Positions 1 through 5,699 of a stretch of DNA of 9,213 nt are shown piece after piece. The stretch lies in assembly GCA_004212095.1 (NCBI GenBank), contig RXIJ01000001.1, positions 1 through 9,213 of the forward strand, in the 5' to 3' direction. Numbering within the stretch: the stretch's first letter is position 1; each line of letters begins with the position of its first letter. Origin of the DNA: Methanosarcinales archaeon. GTDB taxonomy: Archaea; Halobacteriota; Methanosarcinia; Methanosarcinales; EX4572-44. A program made the translations under genes and the position numbers. Below the pieces are notes generated by a model. The model was not told the DNA's origin and did not search any database. It was given only the letters and a program-made list of their open reading frames with translations.

Positions 1-225
1 AAGAGCGATAATACTGTTAAAGTTTCAGCGCGCGGCAACCAGGATCTGGTACGAAGAGGTTTGAACCTTGCGAAAGCCTTATCTACAGCAGCAAAAAAGG
101 TCGAGGGCACTGGTGGCGGACATGACATTGCAGCAGGCGCGACGATTCCATCAACCGCAAAAGACGAATTTATCATTCATCTTAACGAGGAAATAAAAAA
201 GCAAATTTTTACAGCTACATTATAA
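1..225 (+). CDS. DHH-family phosphoesterase (archaeal RecJ-like), C-terminal fragment
   Basis: The reading frame is open from the first base and ends with TAA at 223-225, giving the last 74 residues of a protein whose N-terminus lies left of the window. It contains GGGHDIAAGATIP at about residues 39-51, the glycine/histidine signature of the DHHA1 substrate-binding domain that ends RecJ-like single-strand nucleases and related phosphoesterases. A helix-rich stretch (LVRRGLNLAKALSTAAKKV) comes just before it, as in archaeal RecJ-like proteins. The catalytic DHH domain is not in the window, so activity cannot be judged. Archaeal members include GINS-associated GAN-type nucleases; which subgroup this belongs to cannot be told from the tail. 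The family call is firm and the exact function is open. It is a different protein from the DHH protein at 1580-3394, whose own GGGH motif has another context. Confidence 0.85.
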   Translation, partial: KSDNTVKVSARGNQDLVRRGLNLAKALSTAAKKVEGTGGGHDIAAGATIPSTAKDEFIIHLNEEIKKQIFTATL

Positions 226-311
226 TATAACGTTGAATATAAAATGTGGATATATTATCGATGACTCCCTGGTGCTCCATCAACCTGCACTCCCATGTTG
301 CTGTGTCGTGG

Positions 312-323
312 AGGTGGCCACCT
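312..323. repeat. 12-bp perfect palindrome in the 226-327 gap
   Basis: AGGTGGCCACCT reads the same on both strands and lies just past the TIR gene stop (minus strand) and about 90 bases past the end of the DHH fragment. The 226-327 gap holds no convincing gene; a 69-aa frame starting at 233 merely runs antisense to the TIR gene. The palindrome could be a binding site or a small hairpin between two convergent genes. No T-rich tail strong enough to call a terminator follows it. Confidence 0.35.
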
Positions 324-327
324 TATC

Positions 328-950
328 TTATGTCTTATATCTTTTAACCATTACCATATTTTTTAAGCATTGCGGACATTTAATTGTTTCTCCCGGTTGT
401 AATTCTCCCGGTTGTAATTTTCCTGGTTGTGATGGCAGATGAAAGTTAAATTTCATTTTGCAGCCATCGTAAGGACAACTTACGCTGTGGTCATCGCCAT
501 AATCAAACATGTCGTCAGAAAGTGGAAAAGTCTTCCCACATGTATACAGTTCAAGGATACCTTTTAAATAATCAAACGATAGTCTGTCTCTTAAATTCAC
601 AGTAAGGTAGTTATTAATGTAGGGCATTGGGAAATTAATCGGAATATCATCACAAATAGCCCAAACATCAATTCCCAATTGACATGCCAACCCCATTTCA
701 TAAGCGATCCAATTTTGAGTATATCGCCAATCAGGATCGTTCAAATCTTGATTTGTTACTAGCTCCTTCCTACTAAAAGGAACAACGCAATAGACTTATT
801 CATCTCCTTTTTTATCGTTTCCCATTCAGGCATTGGAATTTTCTCGAAGTCAGTGTTGAAACGTCTCATTCCTGCACTGGCACATGCATTATCAAATACA
901 TCACAAAATTCCCTATCCTTCTTTGTATGTGAAACGAAGACTTGTTTCAT
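328..950 (-). pseudogene. TIR-domain protein with C-terminal zinc ribbon, split by a frameshift
   Basis: Two minus-strand frames together make one protein of about 207 residues. The first (950 to 759, 63 aa) starts with MKQVFVSHTKKDREFCDVFD, a TIR strand A/helix A, and runs to ALFLLVGR. It then meets TAG. The second frame (to 328) continues exactly where it should with ELVTNQD, followed by WRYTQNWIAYEMGLACQLG. The E of WIAYE is at the position of the catalytic glutamate of NAD-cleaving TIR domains. Restoring one base between about 762 and 772 joins them. The C-terminus has CPYDGC and CPQC, a four-cysteine zinc ribbon, after a QPGKL/QPGEL/QPGET linker. From memory, TIR proteins of this build with a zinc ribbon occur in Methanosarcina. 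TIR domains act in signalling or NADase-based anti-phage defence, but no Thoeris ThsA or other effector is adjacent. The start is supported by AAAGGAAG at 957-964. Either a decaying gene or a sequencing error; no standard slippery heptamer is seen. Confidence 0.82.
391..435 (-). repeat. Three tandem 15-bp repeats inside the TIR gene
   Basis: Units at 391-405 (TCCCGGTTGTAATTC), 406-420 (one change) and 421-435 (TCCTGGTTGTGATGG, diverged). On the coding strand they specify the five-residue units QPGKL, QPGEL and QPGET in the zinc-ribbon loop between the two CxxC-type pairs. Being a multiple of three, copy changes keep frame. It is a short slippage repeat, not a CRISPR array. Confidence 0.85.
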
Positions 951-956
951 TCTTAT

Positions 957-993
957 CTTCCTTTAACCCCTCTGCAGTCAATTGCGTATAAAT
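957..993 (-). promoter_or_regulatory. Promoter and ribosome binding site of the TIR gene
   Basis: On the minus strand a TATA-like ATTTATAC lies at 993-986, and a purine-rich AAAGGAAG at 964-957 sits about 6 bases before the ATG at 950. A start of transcription about 25 bases past the TATA element would fall near 965-968 and give a short leader that just includes the ribosome binding site. A second AT-rich element (GATATAAA) lies slightly upstream near 997-1004. Assignment is by spacing only. Confidence 0.45.
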
Positions 994-1090
994 CGTTTAT
1001 ATCTGCATTGCACACAGCATTCCATTTTTGGAGTATACCCGCATTGCGTATATACTTATTTTGGATGTGTTATTCAGCTTTTTCTATATG

Positions 1091-1275
1091 CTACCTCTTT
1101 GTTTCTTTGAAATCCAATGTATCCAGCAGACTTTTTGTCTTCCCTATATCCCTGTTACTTACATGGGCATATATCTCTGTTGTTTTTGTAGTTTCATACA
1201 TGCCCAATTTCAGTGCCTCGACTGTTATCCTGATTCAGGCTATTCAAAGGATGCACACGATCACGTTCTCTTCAG
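1091..1275 (-). pseudogene. Tyrosine recombinase (phage-integrase family), C-terminal remnant
   Basis: An open minus-strand stretch of 47 codons (1234 to the TAG at 1093-1091) encodes IRITVEALKLGM followed by TTKTTEIYAHVSNRDIGK and ends SLLDTLDFKETKR. This matches the last part of tyrosine recombinases, typically DIR..QELLGH.S..TTEIYTHVS, including the nucleophile tyrosine of EIYAHVS. The box II histidine of LGH is missing or displaced (LGMYE). Further upstream, up to about 1272, broken pieces of the preceding HSFATHLLESG region can be recognised only by changing frame (for example ESG, and KR before it), with stops between. The N-terminal and core-binding parts are absent: the DnaJ-type gene promoter begins right behind. 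It is therefore a dead, truncated integrase, on the same strand as and upstream of the TIR gene, and the likely relic of the element that brought that gene in. The frame is too short to be found by ordinary ORF calling. Confidence 0.75.
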
Positions 1276-1340
1276 TCAATTATCCTTTATGTTTTAAGCT
1301 ATTGTTAGTTTTGGTCTTATGTCAAAGGTCCGGATCAAAA

Positions 1341-1376
1341 CTTATATCTCTTGATGCTGTATGTATTGGTTTGATG
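1341..1376 (+). promoter_or_regulatory. Likely leaderless promoter of the zinc finger/DHH unit
   Basis: CTTATATC at 1341-1348, preceded by the A-rich CAAAA, fits an archaeal TATA box with BRE. The usual offset of about 25 bases puts the transcript start at about 1370-1374, on or just before the ATG at 1374. No ribosome binding site precedes that ATG (TATTGGTTTG), which agrees with a leaderless message. It also argues that the long upstream extension of this frame (from 942) is not coding. Confidence 0.5.
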
Positions 1377-1583
1377 AGTGAATGTAGCGAATGCAAAGGC
1401 ACTGGTTTTATTGTTGAAGGTGAAACGGTGTGCCCGGTTTGTCATGGCAGTGGTAAGGTTAAGAGTGTGGACCTTACCAGTTTGAATGAGGAAGATCTCC
1501 CAGGTCTTCTCTCCGGAGACTTAAATTGTAAAAAGTGTGGCGGCACTGGTAAGATACCTGTTAAGAAGAGGTGTGAAAAATGA
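1374..1583 (+). CDS. DnaJ-type zinc-finger protein, small partner of the DHH nuclease
   Basis: A 69-residue protein built from cysteine motifs of the DnaJ/CR type: C4xxC7KGTG, C20xxC23HGSG and C52xxC55GGTG, plus a lone C67 three residues from the end. Residues 31-50 form an acidic linker. COG1107 proteins are described as archaeal RecJ-like exonucleases with a DnaJ-type zinc finger at the N-terminus; here the finger is a separate frame whose TGA stop overlaps the ATG of the nuclease gene (ATGA, 1580-1583). The fourth CxxC pair is cut off after its first cysteine, which hints that the two frames were, or are, read as one. I chose the ATG at 1374 because the cysteine module begins there and a leaderless promoter fits it. 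The frame stays open back to 942, but that part lies antisense to the recombinase remnant and is hydrophobic nonsense. Likely role: nucleic-acid or protein contact for the nuclease. Confidence 0.8.
   Translation: MSECSECKGTGFIVEGETVCPVCHGSGKVKSVDLTSLNEEDLPGLLSGDLNCKKCGGTGKIPVKKRCEK
1566..1583 (+). promoter_or_regulatory. Internal ribosome binding site and ATGA overlap; possible -1 frameshift site
   Basis: AAGAGGTG at 1566-1573 lies 6 bases before the ATG at 1580, a good Shine-Dalgarno for coupled re-initiation. The upstream frame reads TGT GAA AAA TGA. A one-base backward slip of the lysine tRNA on the A run (1576-1580) would pass into the ATG ATT GTA frame and give a fused protein KRCEKMIVY. 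An SD-like element just upstream of an A-run is also a known stimulator of -1 frameshifting (as in bacterial dnaX). Both readings are possible, and re-initiation is the simpler one. Confidence 0.5.
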
Positions 1584-3394
1584 TTGTATATACGCTGCAT
1601 AATACATGCGATCTTGCAGATATTGAAACTGGTGAATTGTATGAAGGCGTGGTTGGGGACGTGGTTGCTTTTGGAGCTTTTGTTTACCTGAATAATAGTA
1701 TTAAAGGGCTTGCACACTCCAGTAAATTGAAGCGTGAACCTTCGCGTGATGAGAAGATGATTGTCGAGGTTCGAAGTATCCAGGCAAATGGTAATATTGA
1801 GCTTGTACCGGTTTCTGTTTCCAACTATTTTATAGTAGAGGTTAAAAAAAATCTGACACGTCAGCTGAGCAGCGAATTGATGAATTTTGTTGGAAAACAA
1901 ATTCTCATCTCTGGCGAAGTAATACAAGTAAAACAAACCGGTGGACCGACAATCTTCACAATCGGTGACGAGGGTGGACTTGTTCACTGTGCTGCTTTCG
2001 AGAAAGCTGGTGAGCGTGCATATCCTGAAATTGACAGCGGGATGATCGTTGCAGTTATGGGTGAAGCAAACCTTCGAAATAGTGAGATTCAAATCGAAGT
2101 ACAGGATATAAGCCCTCTTTCTTCCAGTGAGGCAGTGGAAATTAAAAAACAGATCGATGGTGTTATACGAAAAAGAGCAAAACCTTCAGGTACAAAATTC
2201 CTGATACAGAGCCAGGTTCTTGAAAAACTGCATCCTGAAATGGTAAAAGTGGCAGAAGAGATCAGGTACGCTGTCTTAACCTCAAGGCGGATCATCCTGC
2301 GGCACCATGCTGATGCTGATGGCATAACAGCAGCTATTGCAATCGAACGTGCAATACTCCCACTGATACGCGAAGCGGGAGGGGTAGATGCAGAGTATCG
2401 CTTCTTCAAACGTGCACCTTCAAAGGCACCATTCTACGAACTCGAAGATATTACAAAAGACCTGACATTTGCACTCGAAGATAAGGTACGTTTTGGCCAG
2501 AAACTGCCTCTTATTGTTTTGATGGACAACGGTTCAACAGAAGAGGATGTTCCAGCCATGCTTCAGGCAAAGGTGTACGGACTTGACATAATCGTTGTAG
2601 ACCATCACCACCCTGATAAAATCGTTGACCAGTACCTGCTTAGTCATGTAAATCCCGCATACGCGGGAGGAGACTTTGGAGTTACGGCAGGCATGCTTGG
2701 ATTTGAAATAGCACGCATGATACGCCCGGAAGTAACTGATGAAATTAAGCACTTTCCAGCAGTTTCAGCCATAGGCGATCGCTCCCAGGCGCTAGAGGCT
2801 GAAGCATACATCAAGCTTGCATCAGACGAATACACACGTGAAGAACTTACAAATATTGCGCTCGCAATCGATTATGAAGCCTACTGGCAGCGCTTCAACG
2901 ATGGCAGAGGCATTATGAACGACATACTGAACATTGGAAACGTCACCACTCACAGAAAAATCGTGGAACTGTTGTGCAAACAGGCAAACTCCGCCATCGC
3001 CGAACAACTTGAAACGTGCATGCAAAACGTAAAATCCACACAACTTCCAAACAGTGCAATATTAAACGTGATTGATGTAGAAAACTATGCACACAAATTT
3101 ACTTTCCCTCCACCAGGTAAAACCAGTGGAGAGATACATGATCGGTTATGCAGGAAGTACGATGGGAAACCAGTTGTTACTATTGGATATGGACCGGACT
3201 TTGCAGTAATACGAAGCAAAGGCGTCCTTCTCAACATACCACAGATGGTACGAGAATTGCGCGACGAAATAAAGGGAGCAGGCGTTAACGGGGGTGGGCA
3301 CCTTGTTGTAGGAAGCGTGAAATTTGTTGGTGGAATGAGGCGAGAAGTGCTTCAGAAACTTGCAGAGAAGACTGGGAAAGCTGGGATAGAATAG
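1580..3394 (+). CDS. Archaeal RecJ-like nuclease (COG1107/HAN type) with S1, OB, DHH and DHHA1 domains
   Basis: 604 residues. Residues 17-78 form an S1-like RNA/DNA-binding domain (LYEGVVGDVVAFGAFVYL). Residues 103-178 are an OB-fold nucleic-acid-binding domain. The DHH phosphoesterase core has motif I RHHADADG (241-248), motif II with D316 in LMDNGS, motif III D341HHH344 and D400 in SAIGD. These are the acidic and histidine residues that bind the two catalytic metals, and all look intact. The C-terminal DHHA1 domain carries GGGHLVVGS (571-579). This architecture matches the archaeal RecJ-like group that includes Hef-associated nuclease (HAN), thought to act in stalled-fork or DNA repair; a part in RNA turnover is also conceivable given the S1 domain. 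Its zinc finger sits in the preceding overlapping gene, and an SD (AAGAGGTG) precedes the ATG. It converges on the DUF116 gene with 22 bases between stops. Confidence 0.9.
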   Translation: MIVYTLHNTCDLADIETGELYEGVVGDVVAFGAFVYLNNSIKGLAHSSKLKREPSRDEKMIVEVRSIQANGNIELVPVSVSNYFIVEVKKNLTRQLSSELMNFVGKQILISGEVIQVKQTGGPTIFTIGDEGGLVHCAAFEKAGERAYPEIDSGMIVAVMGEANLRNSEIQIEVQDISPLSSSEAVEIKKQIDGVIRKRAKPSGTKFLIQSQVLEKLHPEMVKVAEEIRYAVLTSRRIILRHHADADGITAAIAIERAILPLIREAGGVDAEYRFFKRAPSKAPFYELEDITKDLTFALEDKVRFGQKLPLIVLMDNGSTEEDVPAMLQAKVYGLDIIVVDHHHPDKIVDQYLLSHVNPAYAGGDFGVTAGMLGFEIARMIRPEVTDEIKHFPAVSAIGDRSQALEAEAYIKLASDEYTREELTNIALAIDYEAYWQRFNDGRGIMNDILNIGNVTTHRKIVELLCKQANSAIAEQLETCMQNVKSTQLPNSAILNVIDVENYAHKFTFPPPGKTSGEIHDRLCRKYDGKPVVTIGYGPDFAVIRSKGVLLNIPQMVRELRDEIKGAGVNGGGHLVVGSVKFVGGMRREVLQKLAEKTGKAGIE

Positions 3395-3416
3395 GTATTC
3401 TGTTCACTGGAGCTTG

Positions 3417-4046
3417 CTATAAAATTTTCGGGACCAGTGCTTCTTTTAGACTATCGAGATCAAACTCTGTATTTGCACAGCCGTTTTTTGTTAAAAGAAT
3501 CCCCTTGATGGGAAGTCCTTTTGATTCTACGAATTCTATTCCCAATTTTATTTCATCCGGGCATGCAATTCCCAAAACTGCGTCACAATTCGTGTTCGCA
3601 ATGATTTTAGGTATACATGAGCCTCCAGGCAAAATAAAAACTTTATAGCCTTTTTCTTCACCAAGCACAGTCGCTTGATTTACCGGACAATCTGGCAAGC
3701 AGTGGTTGCAGAAATAAGAAGAAAATTCTGGGTCAAATTTAGCCTTACACCTTGAATCCATGCACTTTCGGCAGCAATGTGAAACCAACAATACTTTTTT
3801 TCTTGCTTTTTTAAAGTCTTCTTCATAAACCAAATTTTTAATTTGAATATCTATAAGGTCTTCAACCACAGAAATTGCATCTTCCAACCGAATCCCAAGA
3901 ATTTTATCCACATTGAATTTTTTAACAATGTTCTCTGAGAGGTTCTTCGGTTTTTCGTGCAATTTCTGTTTACTAACCTCTCGTACAATACTTTTGAAAA
4001 ACTCTTTAGGGAGTCTTGTTAAATCGTAGATGAAACAATATGACAT
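3417..4046 (-). CDS. DUF116 family cysteine-rich protein
   Basis: 209 residues. The N-terminal 80 residues are charged and helical. From residue 85 comes a cysteine-rich block LLVSHCCRKCMDSRC with cysteines at 91, 92, 95, 100, 113, 116 and 120, then VFILPGGSCIPKII (137-149), GIACPDEIKLGI (159-170) and LLTKNGCANTEFD (184-196). The block order C..C..C, PGGS, ACPxE and KxGCxxT is that of DUF116, found in archaea and anaerobic bacteria and of unknown biochemical role. The conserved cysteines suggest a metal or iron-sulfur site (inference). No membrane segment or signal peptide is present. The gene is the last on the minus strand in this block, and the gap to pth2 (4047-4103) carries AT-rich TATA-like sequence near 4088-4096, so it may have its own promoter. 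No ribosome binding site precedes the ATG at 4046. Confidence 0.85.
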   Translation of the reverse strand: MSYCFIYDLTRLPKEFFKSIVREVSKQKLHEKPKNLSENIVKKFNVDKILGIRLEDAISVVEDLIDIQIKNLVYEEDFKKARKKVLLVSHCCRKCMDSRCKAKFDPEFSSYFCNHCLPDCPVNQATVLGEEKGYKVFILPGGSCIPKIIANTNCDAVLGIACPDEIKLGIEFVESKGLPIKGILLTKNGCANTEFDLDSLKEALVPKIL

Positions 4047-4090
4047 GATTTTATATTTAATGCAATAGCAAGGTATGAACTTAAGAATTT

Positions 4091-4108
4091 TATAAATTTA
4101 AATTTATA
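4091..4108. repeat. 18-bp perfect AT palindrome over the pth2 stop codon
   Basis: TATAAATTTAAATTTATA is self-complementary over all 18 bases, and the pth2 stop (4104-4106) lies within it. It also contains TATA-like sequence at the right distance (about 45 bases) upstream of the DUF116 start on the minus strand. It may combine the end of the pth2 transcript with a promoter, or be an AT-rich spacer. Confidence 0.5.
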
Positions 4109-4451
4109 CTAATTTCAAGTTTTTTGTTATTTTATCAATTTTCTCTTCCGGTGCTGGACCGATGCCAAGTGCTGTGACAGTTCCTGCTGGTATCTCTGTG
4201 TATCCCGCATCTACAATAAGGGCTGCTGGGACCTGCTCTTGTTTTGCCATCTGTTGAAGTTCTATGAGGTCCTCTAAATCAGGCACTCGCAACACGATTT
4301 TTTTTTGCCCACCCCGTTTCCATTTACCTGCAGCATCAACTCCCGCAAGGTCGCTTGCTGTCACTGCTGCATGTGCTACCTGCGCTGCAAGCTTGCCGCG
4401 GGATAGTTTGAGGTCATAACGGACGATGATGCTTTGTTTATATTCACTCAT
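4104..4451 (-). CDS. pth2: Peptidyl-tRNA hydrolase, Pth2 type
   Basis: 115 residues, the normal full length for archaeal Pth2. It carries both family signatures: R11YDLKLSRGKLAAQVAHA28 with the conserved lysine and histidine of the active-site cleft, and D81AGYTEIPAGTVTALGIGP99. The enzyme frees tRNA from peptidyl-tRNA that drops off the ribosome in the cytoplasm. It starts one base after the stop of the small upstream gene (4453), so the two are almost certainly co-transcribed and translationally coupled. No damage is seen. Confidence 0.97.
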   Translation of the reverse strand: MSEYKQSIIVRYDLKLSRGKLAAQVAHAAVTASDLAGVDAAGKWKRGGQKKIVLRVPDLEDLIELQQMAKQEQVPAALIVDAGYTEIPAGTVTALGIGPAPEEKIDKITKNLKLV

Positions 4452-4452
4452 T

Positions 4453-4767
4453 TTAGTTTTTTAGCATACCTTCTTCATCGAATTCAAGCTTGTTGGTGTT
4501 GGTATTCAGCCATTCTTCCCCGTATGTTTTTGCCTCACTTTCGTTAAAATCTTTGAGTATTATATCGTTTTCAGTGGTTCTTTTCACTTTTTCAACTGGT
4601 ATGGCAAGCGTCCCCTCCTCTGATTTTACAATGATTACGCCATTACTTACTGCTATACTTTCTCCAATCTTCTCTGCTCCATGTTTTACATACTTACAGG
4701 TATATTCTGATTGCAGGATTCTCTCATCCGACATATTTTTTTTATTTTTTTTAAAAAAATATAACAT
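4453..4767 (-). CDS. Small conserved archaeal protein upstream of pth2 (possibly DUF5749)
   Basis: 104 residues from the ATG at 4767, or 93 from the internal ATG at 4734 (MSDERILQSEY). The first 11 residues (MLYFFKKNKKN) come from a run of A and T and may not be real. The upstream start has an AGGGA element about 11 bases before it and a TATA box about 25 bases before it; the inner start has no ribosome binding site. The rest looks like a small β-rich fold: alternating strands such as SIAVSNGVIIVKSEEGTLAIPVE, then an acidic helix, with one cysteine and no membrane segment. I recall a small β-barrel family of this kind in Methanosarcinales but cannot confirm the DUF number. The one-base gap to pth2 ties it to translation by context only. 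Confidence 0.7.
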   Translation of the reverse strand: MLYFFKKNKKNMSDERILQSEYTCKYVKHGAEKIGESIAVSNGVIIVKSEEGTLAIPVEKVKRTTENDIILKDFNESEAKTYGEEWLNTNTNKLEFDEEGMLKN

Positions 4768-4788
4768 TGTTTTATTGTCCCTGAAATT

Positions 4789-4830
4789 ATTATAAACTTG
4801 ATTGTTTATGTTACCATCAGTATTTATATC
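4789..4830 (-). promoter_or_regulatory. Promoter region of the small gene/pth2 operon
   Basis: Two TATA-like elements lie on the minus strand, GATATAAATA at 4830-4821 and TTTATAAT at 4796-4789. The nearer one would start transcription at about 4768, giving a leaderless message at the ATG of 4767. The farther one would give a leader of about 33 bases that includes the AGGGA element. The rest of the 4768-4889 gap holds nothing recognisable. Confidence 0.4.
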
Positions 4831-4889
4831 TGCTTAAACCTGTTTTAACATCCCGGTTCATCTACAGTTTTTACAGGGGATTTCCTGAT

Positions 4890-5600
4890 TTATAATTTAA
4901 ATCGCCACTGTATCTGCCGCAGTATGCCCCGAAACGTCACAACTTCCCGTGCAGTTAGTAGTGTTCGTCCAAAAATGCGTTTGAGCATCAGCATAGTTTT
5001 ATCATGTTTATGCACCGAGTACCCGGACTCATTCATTATTTTTCCAAAGTGTTCAATCAATAAATCAACCTCAAAACCCGATGCAACATCAATCACTCCA
5101 CCCGTAACATTGCTTAGTTCATACAATACCACACAAACAGCATGGGACAGGTTCATGCTCTGGTAATCTCTGCTTGTTGGAATAGATGTGATAATATCAC
5201 ATTTTGCAAGTTCGTTATTATCAAGACCCCTGTCCTCCCGTCCAAAAACAATTCCTATCTTACCAGAGATGGGAGATAGTAACTCTACAAGTTTTTTTGG
5301 GGAAACCGCTGGCGTTCTCACATGCTCCCCACAATTAGTACTAACAATACCAGTGCAGCCAACAACCACATCAAAATCAGAGATTGACTCACTAAAAGAA
5401 GAAACAATGCGCGCGTGCTCAATAACATCCCACGCATGAACAGACAACATACGTGCAGCATCACCCACCTTGCATGGATTTACCAATATCAACTCCGGGA
5501 AACCAAAATTTTTCACCACTCGTGCAACAGAGCCAATATTACCTTCGAATTTTGGTTCAACAAGCACTACACCAATATTACAAGACATATACAATACCAT
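4890..5600 (-). CDS. trmJ: tRNA (cytidine/uridine-2'-O-)-methyltransferase TrmJ
   Basis: 236 residues of a SPOUT-class RNA methyltransferase. Motif 1 is EPKFEGNIGSVAR (15-27), motif 2 FGREDRGL (119-126), and motif 3 SMNLSHAVCVVLYEL (148-162), which forms the knot and binds S-adenosylmethionine. The asparagine and arginine of motif 1 are present. TrmJ methylates the 2'-O of residue 32 in the anticodon loop of tRNAs; archaeal forms favour cytidine (known for the family). The C-terminal 60 residues are the helical extension usual for TrmJ. The ATG at 5600 and an inner ATG at 5588 (MSCNIG) are both possible; neither has a clear ribosome binding site, and family alignment favours the inner one. 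It lies upstream of the small gene/pth2 pair on the same strand. Confidence 0.93.
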   Translation of the reverse strand: MVLYMSCNIGVVLVEPKFEGNIGSVARVVKNFGFPELILVNPCKVGDAARMLSVHAWDVIEHARIVSSFSESISDFDVVVGCTGIVSTNCGEHVRTPAVSPKKLVELLSPISGKIGIVFGREDRGLDNNELAKCDIITSIPTSRDYQSMNLSHAVCVVLYELSNVTGGVIDVASGFEVDLLIEHFGKIMNESGYSVHKHDKTMLMLKRIFGRTLLTAREVVTFRGILRQIQWRFKL

Positions 5601-5611
5601 TCAAATAACTG

Positions 5612-5650
5612 CTGCACACAACGCAAGCACTGCATAACTTCGTTGTGCAG
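5612..5650. repeat. Imperfect inverted repeat upstream of trmJ
   Basis: CTGCACACAACG (5612-5623) and CGTTGTGCAG (5641-5650) are inverted copies with a two-base bulge and a 17-base spacer. They sit just upstream of the trmJ start on the minus strand, so they may form a leader hairpin or a protein-binding site. Confidence 0.4.
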
Positions 5651-5677
5651 AACCACACACTATGTGCGAAAACAATT

Positions 5678-5699
5678 CTTGATTGCGACAGCAATCAAG
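5678..5699 (-). terminator. Hairpin at the end of the 346-aa gene, possible terminator
   Basis: CTTGATTGC / GCAATCAAG is a perfect 9-bp inverted repeat with a four-base loop, overlapping the stop codon (5695-5697) of the minus-strand gene. In the direction of transcription only a weak T-rich stretch (AATTGTTTT) follows. It could end the upstream transcript before trmJ, or be a 3'-end RNA structure. Confidence 0.45.

Noticed and set aside
391..435. Tandem repeats as a CRISPR array
   Set aside because: Units are 15 bp with no spacers and encode a regular pentapeptide in the TIR gene frame.
233..442. 69-aa plus-strand frame after the DHH fragment
   Set aside because: Half of it is antisense to the TIR gene and its C-terminal repeats are the mirror of the TIR tandem repeat; no promoter or ribosome binding site.
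759..775. Programmed -1 frameshift in the TIR gene
   Set aside because: The region reads GTA GGA AGG AGC TAG, with no slippery heptamer, so a mutation or sequencing error is more likely.
942..1373. Long hydrophobic N-terminal extension of the zinc-finger frame, seeming to encode a membrane segment
   Set aside because: It lies antisense to the tyrosine recombinase remnant, the TATA box at 1341 would be inside it, and the cysteine module starts with its own ATG at 1374.
1442..2092. 216-aa minus-strand open frame
   Set aside because: Fully antisense to the zinc-finger and DHH genes, with no recognisable domain; the plus-strand proteins carry clear family motifs.
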